Part shown: positions 60,086 to 64,000 of the stretch, piece by piece | Layout: every line of letters starts with the position of its first letter | How positions within the stretch are numbered: the first letter of the stretch is position 1 | Source: an uncultured Bacilli bacterium | Lineage (GTDB): Bacteria; Bacillota_I; Bacilli_A; RF39; UBA660 | Assembly: GCA_934099115.1 (NCBI GenBank) | Contig: CAKOPK010000001.1 | Span: 62,001 to 126,000 of the forward strand | DNA length: 64,000 nt | Direction of reading: 5' to 3' | Made by a program: the position numbers and the translations under genes | The notes under the pieces: model-generated | The model's input: the letters and a program-made list of their open reading frames with translations, nothing else | Databases searched by the model: none | What the model was told of the DNA's origin: nothing

Positions 60086-61204
60086 TTAGTATGTTTTTAT
60101 TGGTAATATTAGTTGAATTAAAGATTCATCTGTTAATGCTTTAATAATTAATGGTTTTACATCACTATTAAGTAATAATAAGATTTCTTCTTCTTCCATT
60201 GTTTTTAAAGCTTCTAACATATATTTAGATGAGAAAGATATTTCTACTTTTTCCATATTGTTTGTTTCTACTTTTAATTGTTCTTCTACTTTTCCTATTT
60301 CTGATGCATAAGAATTAATAATCATTTTAGTATTATCTAATGACATTTTAACAATATTTTTATCTTTTCCTTGAGTAAGTAATGCTGCACGGTCAATAGC
60401 ATCATTAAATTCTCTTTTATTAACTTTAACTATATAAGCAAATTCACTTGGAATTAAGTTCGCAGTGTTTGGGTAGTTTCCACTTAATAGATTTGTTTGG
60501 AAATTGATGTTTTTATATTTAAATAGAGCTTTATTATTGAAAATATGAATTTCGATTTCACTATCATCAGTTATAATACGTTCTAACTCCATAATGTTTT
60601 TGCCAGGAATAACAATTTCAAAATCTTTTTCAACACTGTTTGATAATTTAATATTTTTCTTAGCTAAACGATAAGAGTCTGTTGCTGTTGTTTCTAGGAC
60701 GTCTTTCGTAAATTTAAAGTTAACACCTGTTAATATAGGTCTTAATTCTTGATTTGAAATAGCAAATACTGTTTGATTAATGATTGTTTTAAAAATATCA
60801 CCTTTGATAACAATTGGGTCTTTATTTTCTTCTAATTTAACGTCTGGATAATCGTTAATATTTAAACAATTTAGATTATATTGATTATTTTCAGTATAGA
60901 TTTTAATTTTTAGGCCGTCGATAACTTCAAAGTTAATAACATCACTTGGCATTTTTCTTACTATATCTAATATATATTTACTTTGAATGATAATTCCACC
61001 TAGAGTACTTATTTGTTTTATTTCTTTAGCATCTATTAAGGTTTTAATTGTTAGTTCAGAATCACTAGCAGTTAAGTATAAGCCTTCATTTTTTAATTCA
61101 AATTTAATACCATTTAATACTGGTATAACGTTTTTTGTAGAGATTGCTCTAATAACATTATTTAATCCTTCTAATATAATATTTTTTTCAATTGTAAATT
61201 TCAT
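60086..61204 (-). CDS. dnaN: DNA polymerase III beta subunit (sliding clamp)
   Basis: 372 aa. Three clamp domains; MKFTIEKNIILEGLNNVIRAIS start, LTATDSYRLA-like ETTATDSYRLAKK, and the ending LIQLILPIKTY. Follows dnaA after a 145-base gap with DnaA boxes. Normal length. Confidence 0.97.
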   Translation of the reverse strand: MKFTIEKNIILEGLNNVIRAISTKNVIPVLNGIKFELKNEGLYLTASDSELTIKTLIDAKEIKQISTLGGIIIQSKYILDIVRKMPSDVINFEVIDGLKIKIYTENNQYNLNCLNINDYPDVKLEENKDPIVIKGDIFKTIINQTVFAISNQELRPILTGVNFKFTKDVLETTATDSYRLAKKNIKLSNSVEKDFEIVIPGKNIMELERIITDDSEIEIHIFNNKALFKYKNINFQTNLLSGNYPNTANLIPSEFAYIVKVNKREFNDAIDRAALLTQGKDKNIVKMSLDNTKMIINSYASEIGKVEEQLKVETNNMEKVEISFSSKYMLEALKTMEEEEILLLLNSDVKPLIIKALTDESLIQLILPIKTY

Positions 61205-61348
61205 TTTCTTTCCTTCTTTCTATTTTTAATAGTTATTATAATACTGTTGATAATGTTTATAACTTTGTTTTATCCCTTATTTAGGGAGAATTTTTTGTTT
61301 TTAGTTGTTTATAAGTGTTTGTTTATTCACAATTTTTTATTATTTTAT
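61205..61348. promoter_or_regulatory. dnaA-dnaN intergenic region with DnaA boxes
   Basis: DnaA boxes TGTTGATAA (61244-61252) and TTATTCACA (61322-61330). Such boxes downstream of dnaA form the second half of bipartite origins in Bacilli. Confidence 0.7.
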
Positions 61349-62695
61349 CTACAATTTTGATTTTATTTCTTTGATATTCCTTTCTAATTCTTTATTCGTT
61401 AGCAGTTCTTTTTCAATTTTATCACACGCAAATATGACTGTTGAATGGTCTCGGCCTCCAAATTCTAGGCCTATTCTTGGGAATGTTTCATCTGTTTCGA
61501 TTCTACAGAGATACATTGCTAATTGACGTGGATGAGCTACTTTATTGCTTCTTTTTTTGCCTTTTAAGTCTTCAATTGTAATTTTATAATGGTCGGCAAC
61601 TGCCTTTTGAATCTTTGTAATATTATTATTTGAATATATGTTTTTATTAACGAAATCTTTTAGGGCTTCGCAAGTAAATTCTAGGTCTATTGTTTTAGGT
61701 ACTATCATTGCGGTGTATGCCATAAGACGGTTGATTGCACCTTCTAGGAATCTTACGTCATTTTGACAAGCATTTGCAATATATTCAATGCTTTCTTCTT
61801 TCATTAGTCCTGCGATACTCGAATTTTCGATTTTTTTCCTTATAATTCGACATCTTAAATCGAAATCAGGAGGATAAATATCGACTGGTAGACCCCACAT
61901 AAATCTTGAACGTAAACGTTCTTCTAAGATTTTTAAGTCATCTGGAGAACGGTCGGAACTTATAATTATCTGTTTATTAGATTGGTGCAGATAATTAAAT
62001 GTGTTAAAGAATTCTTGTTGGGTTTTTTCAGCACCTACTAAATATTGGATATCATCTATTATTAAGACGTCTACATTACGGTATTTATTTTTAAATTCTG
62101 TAGCATATTCCAGGGTGTTTTTGCCATTATCAGGATTTGCTATATTGGTATATTCTGTCATAAACTCATCGCAAGTACAGTATAAGACTTTCCGGTTAGA
62201 ATTTTCTGTTATAAAGTTACCAATAGCGTGCATTAAATGGGTTTTTCCTAATCCGCTTTTACCATATATAAATAAGGGATTATGAATTCTTCCAGGAGCT
62301 TCTGCTACTGCCATAGCAGCTACTTTAGCTAAACGGTTGGTGTCTCCAACTACGAATGTATCGAAGTTTAGGTTGGGATTTAGGTTTGTTTTAAAGTTAT
62401 TGTTGATAACATCTTCTTTATCCACAACTGGTTTGGGAAGTGTATCCAATTCACTTTCTAAAACAAAGTTTATATCATAATTTATATTTGTAATCTGATA
62501 AAGTGTTTTTTCAATTAAAGAGTAGTAGTTATCGCCTAACATTTTTTTATGTATTTCCATGGGAACTTCAAAAGTTATTTTATTCTCTGTTAGAGAGATT
62601 ATTTTTAAATCATTGAACCATGCATGGAATGATGCTGGATTTATTTCTTTATATATATTGTCTAAAAAACTTTTCAGTAATTCTTGATTACTCAA
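61349..62695 (-). CDS. dnaA: chromosomal replication initiator DnaA
   Basis: 448 aa. Domain I (about 1-85), linker, AAA+ domain with Walker A IYGKSGLGKTHLMHAIG, Walker B VLIIDDIQYL and sensor RLRSRFMWGL, and domain IV with the DNA-binding signature GRDHSTVIFACDKI. Full length. Transcribed away from rpmH across the origin. Confidence 0.98.
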   Translation of the reverse strand: MSNQELLKSFLDNIYKEINPASFHAWFNDLKIISLTENKITFEVPMEIHKKMLGDNYYSLIEKTLYQITNINYDINFVLESELDTLPKPVVDKEDVINNNFKTNLNPNLNFDTFVVGDTNRLAKVAAMAVAEAPGRIHNPLFIYGKSGLGKTHLMHAIGNFITENSNRKVLYCTCDEFMTEYTNIANPDNGKNTLEYATEFKNKYRNVDVLIIDDIQYLVGAEKTQQEFFNTFNYLHQSNKQIIISSDRSPDDLKILEERLRSRFMWGLPVDIYPPDFDLRCRIIRKKIENSSIAGLMKEESIEYIANACQNDVRFLEGAINRLMAYTAMIVPKTIDLEFTCEALKDFVNKNIYSNNNITKIQKAVADHYKITIEDLKGKKRSNKVAHPRQLAMYLCRIETDETFPRIGLEFGGRDHSTVIFACDKIEKELLTNKELERNIKEIKSKL

Positions 62696-63163
62696 ATAAC
62701 CTCACCCCACAGTCTAGTAACTTGTAACTACTTAATTGTATCGCATTTTTATTTTAATTTAAAGTATAAAATTTAAAATGTTAATTATTCACAACTTATC
62801 AACAGAAGTTATCCCATATAATATCTTAAAAGAATGAATTTATCAACACTATTCACAAATTTTTATTAAAAAAATTTTTTATTAACTTCTGAGTATTTTT
62901 AGCTAAATTGTTGATAGTGTGGATAACTTTTAAAAAACAGCTTGTTTGCTTAGGTTTTATCTGTGTTTTATTAATTTATATATTTTGTTAGTAAGTAGAT
63001 ATTTATTAACAATTATTGGGAAATATCCTGTTTATAATTTATTTAACTATTTTTTCTTTTAAAGTTGGATTGTGAATAATTTGAGGATAACTTTTAAATT
63101 TTTTTGTTTAGTCTTAAAAAAAGTAAAATTTCTAGTAGTTTTTGTGTTTGTTGCTTAAAAAAC
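62696..63163. other. oriC: replication origin oriC upstream of dnaA
   Basis: Gene-free 530-base region with many DnaA boxes: TTATTCACA (62785), TTATCAACA (62796 and 62840), TGTGGATAA (62918-62926), TGTGAATAA (63071-63079) and weaker ones at 62849, 62909, 63003 and 63082. An extremely A/T-rich tract (62857-62886) would suit strand opening. It lies between dnaA and rpmH, the standard place in Firmicutes. Confidence 0.92.
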
Positions 63164-63192
63164 TTGACTTCATTGTGTAAAAATATTATAAT
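63164..63192 (+). promoter_or_regulatory. sigma-A promoter of rpmH-rnpA
   Basis: TTGACT (63164-63169), 17-base spacer, TATAAT (63187-63192). Confidence 0.88.
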
Positions 63193-63227
63193 TAAACCAC
63201 TTGAAAAAATTTTAAGGAGGTGAAGAT

Positions 63228-63350
63228 ATGAAAAGAACATATCAACCAAACAATCGTAAAAAGGCAAAAAAACATGGTTTCTTTGCTCGAAAGGAAACTA
63301 ATATTTTAAAAAACAGACGTAGAAAAGGTCGTAAAGTATTAGCTAGATAA
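63228..63350 (+). CDS. rpmH: 50S ribosomal protein bL34
   Basis: 40 aa, very basic. MKRTYQPNNRKKAKKHGFFAR start and NRRRKGRKVLAR end identify it; a few residues shorter than the usual 44, through loss in the middle. Strong AGGAGGTGA ribosome binding site. First gene rightward from the origin. Confidence 0.97.
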   Translation: MKRTYQPNNRKKAKKHGFFARKETNILKNRRRKGRKVLAR

Positions 63351-63374
63351 CCACTTTTTTTAGTGGTATTTTTT
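63349..63374 (+). terminator. weak hairpin after rpmH
   Basis: ACCACT / AGTGGT stem with a T-loop and seven T. Probably an attenuating signal, since rnpA follows 54 bases later. Confidence 0.55.
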
Positions 63375-63403
63375 TGCTTTTCTATTTATACTGGAAGTGA
63401 ATT

Positions 63404-63742
63404 ATGAAAAAATATCAAATTGTTAAGAAAAATACAGATTTTAATGATATAATTAGTACGGGTTCTTGTTTAAAAAATAAGTACTATTATATATATTATA
63501 AAGATAATGGACTTGATTTTCCAAAGTTTGGTCTTGCAGTTAGTAAGAAATGTGGTAATGCAGTTGAGCGAAATTTTATTAAGAGAAGAATTAGAATGAT
63601 TATTGATAGTCATGAAGATTTGTTTCAGAATAAGAATTATATTATTATTCCGAAGAGGAATATATTAGATTTTACTTATCAGAATATGGAAAAATATTTT
63701 GTTCAATTATTTTTAGAAAGGGAAAATAATGAAAAAAATTAA
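63404..63742 (+). CDS. rnpA: ribonuclease P protein component
   Basis: 112 aa. FGLAVSKKCGNAVERNFIKRRIRMI contains the RNR-type motif that contacts RNase P RNA; also TGSCLKNKYYYIYY at the front. Gene order rpmH-rnpA-yidC is normal. It overlaps yidC by 14 bases. Confidence 0.95.
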   Translation: MKKYQIVKKNTDFNDIISTGSCLKNKYYYIYYKDNGLDFPKFGLAVSKKCGNAVERNFIKRRIRMIIDSHEDLFQNKNYIIIPKRNILDFTYQNMEKYFVQLFLERENNEKN

Positions 63743-64000
63743 AATTGGAATATTAGTTCTTGTAGTTAGTTTTTTGACAGCTTGTGGGAACAATAATTAT
63801 ATTATGGATGGAAAGAATCCTGTAGAATATGAACAAACAGGGCAAATATTACAAAAAGATATTTTATGTAAGCCTGAAGATGAAGAGCTTGATAAATTAT
63901 ATCAGAAATATGCTTCACAAACTAAAATAAAATATGAAGAGTTACCTAAATGTGCTGATTTTAAATTATCAAGTAATAAATCAGATGGTATTTGGGAAGG
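63729..64000 (+). CDS. yidC: YidC/Oxa1-family membrane insertase (partial)
   Basis: The first 90 codons are visible, then the window ends. The N-terminus is a lipoprotein signal with lipobox LTACG (cysteine about residue 19), as in SpoIIIJ/YqjG of Bacillus. The rest is the soluble region before the first conserved span. The assignment depends mainly on the position after rnpA. Confidence 0.8.
   Translation, partial: MKKIKIGILVLVVSFLTACGNNNYIMDGKNPVEYEQTGQILQKDILCKPEDEELDKLYQKYASQTKIKYEELPKCADFKLSSNKSDGIWE

Noticed and set aside
1..64000. tRNA or rRNA genes
   Set aside because: No cloverleaf-like stretch with a GTTCRAAYC arm and no rRNA sequence was noticed on either strand in the gaps between genes.

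Overview
The window is a very AT-rich chromosomal segment ending at a replication origin (dnaA, DnaA boxes, rpmH, rnpA, start of yidC). Gene order and content (ffs-dnaX-ebfC-recR-bofA-holB-ricT-pth-mfd; tatD-3D protein-rsmA-yabG-veg-spoVG-yabP-yabQ-divIC; spoIIR-mntP; spoVT; cwlD) point to a spore-forming, low-GC Firmicute of the class Bacilli, probably an uncultured gut lineage of the RF39 kind (inference). TGA is used as a stop codon (for example the 4-base ATGA overlap at 8115-8118), so this is not a TGA=Trp mollicute.

Layout. 1-5.6 kb: mnmG (cut by the edge), mnmE, then a VirB6/TrbL-like membrane gene under a palindromic operator with a divergent XRE regulator. 6.3-9.7 kb: rpsI, rplM, truA and two eroded EcfA-type ATPases at the position where active ecfA genes normally lie, then rpmE. 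9.8-16.2 kb: a degenerate SGNH protein, murA, spoIIR, mntP, a methionine T-box controlling a HAD gene and metG, and spoVT. 16.3-18.8 kb: a tightly overlapping three-gene operon (CheD-like protein, orphan ClpA-type AAA+ ATPase, diaminopentanoate-dehydrogenase-like oxidoreductase). 19.9-43.6 kb: mostly + strand genes, that is, head-on to replication from the origin at 63 kb. They include murT with a GatD lacking its catalytic residues, an MscS channel, uvrB, the sporulation cluster and cwlD. This block carries four copies of one cassette: a double-HTH XRE regulator divergent from a membrane-anchored, secreted protein with a C-terminal lectin-like domain, all driven by nearly identical promoters. 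43.7-63 kb: the classical origin-proximal block on the - strand, with six parS sites clustered beside gyrA, four Noc-type palindromes, and a ComK homologue between recF and dnaN.

Strongest candidates for something new. (1) The four XRE/lectin cassettes. One of them (32328-33587) has a short segment, about two-thirds G+C, whose codons look like the product of adenine-directed mutagenesis by a diversity-generating retroelement; no reverse transcriptase lies in the window. (2) The CheD-like/AAA+/oxidoreductase operon. (3) Several apparently retained pseudoenzymes: the EcfA pair, GatD and the SGNH protein. All functional statements are read from sequence motifs and synteny; no database search was run.
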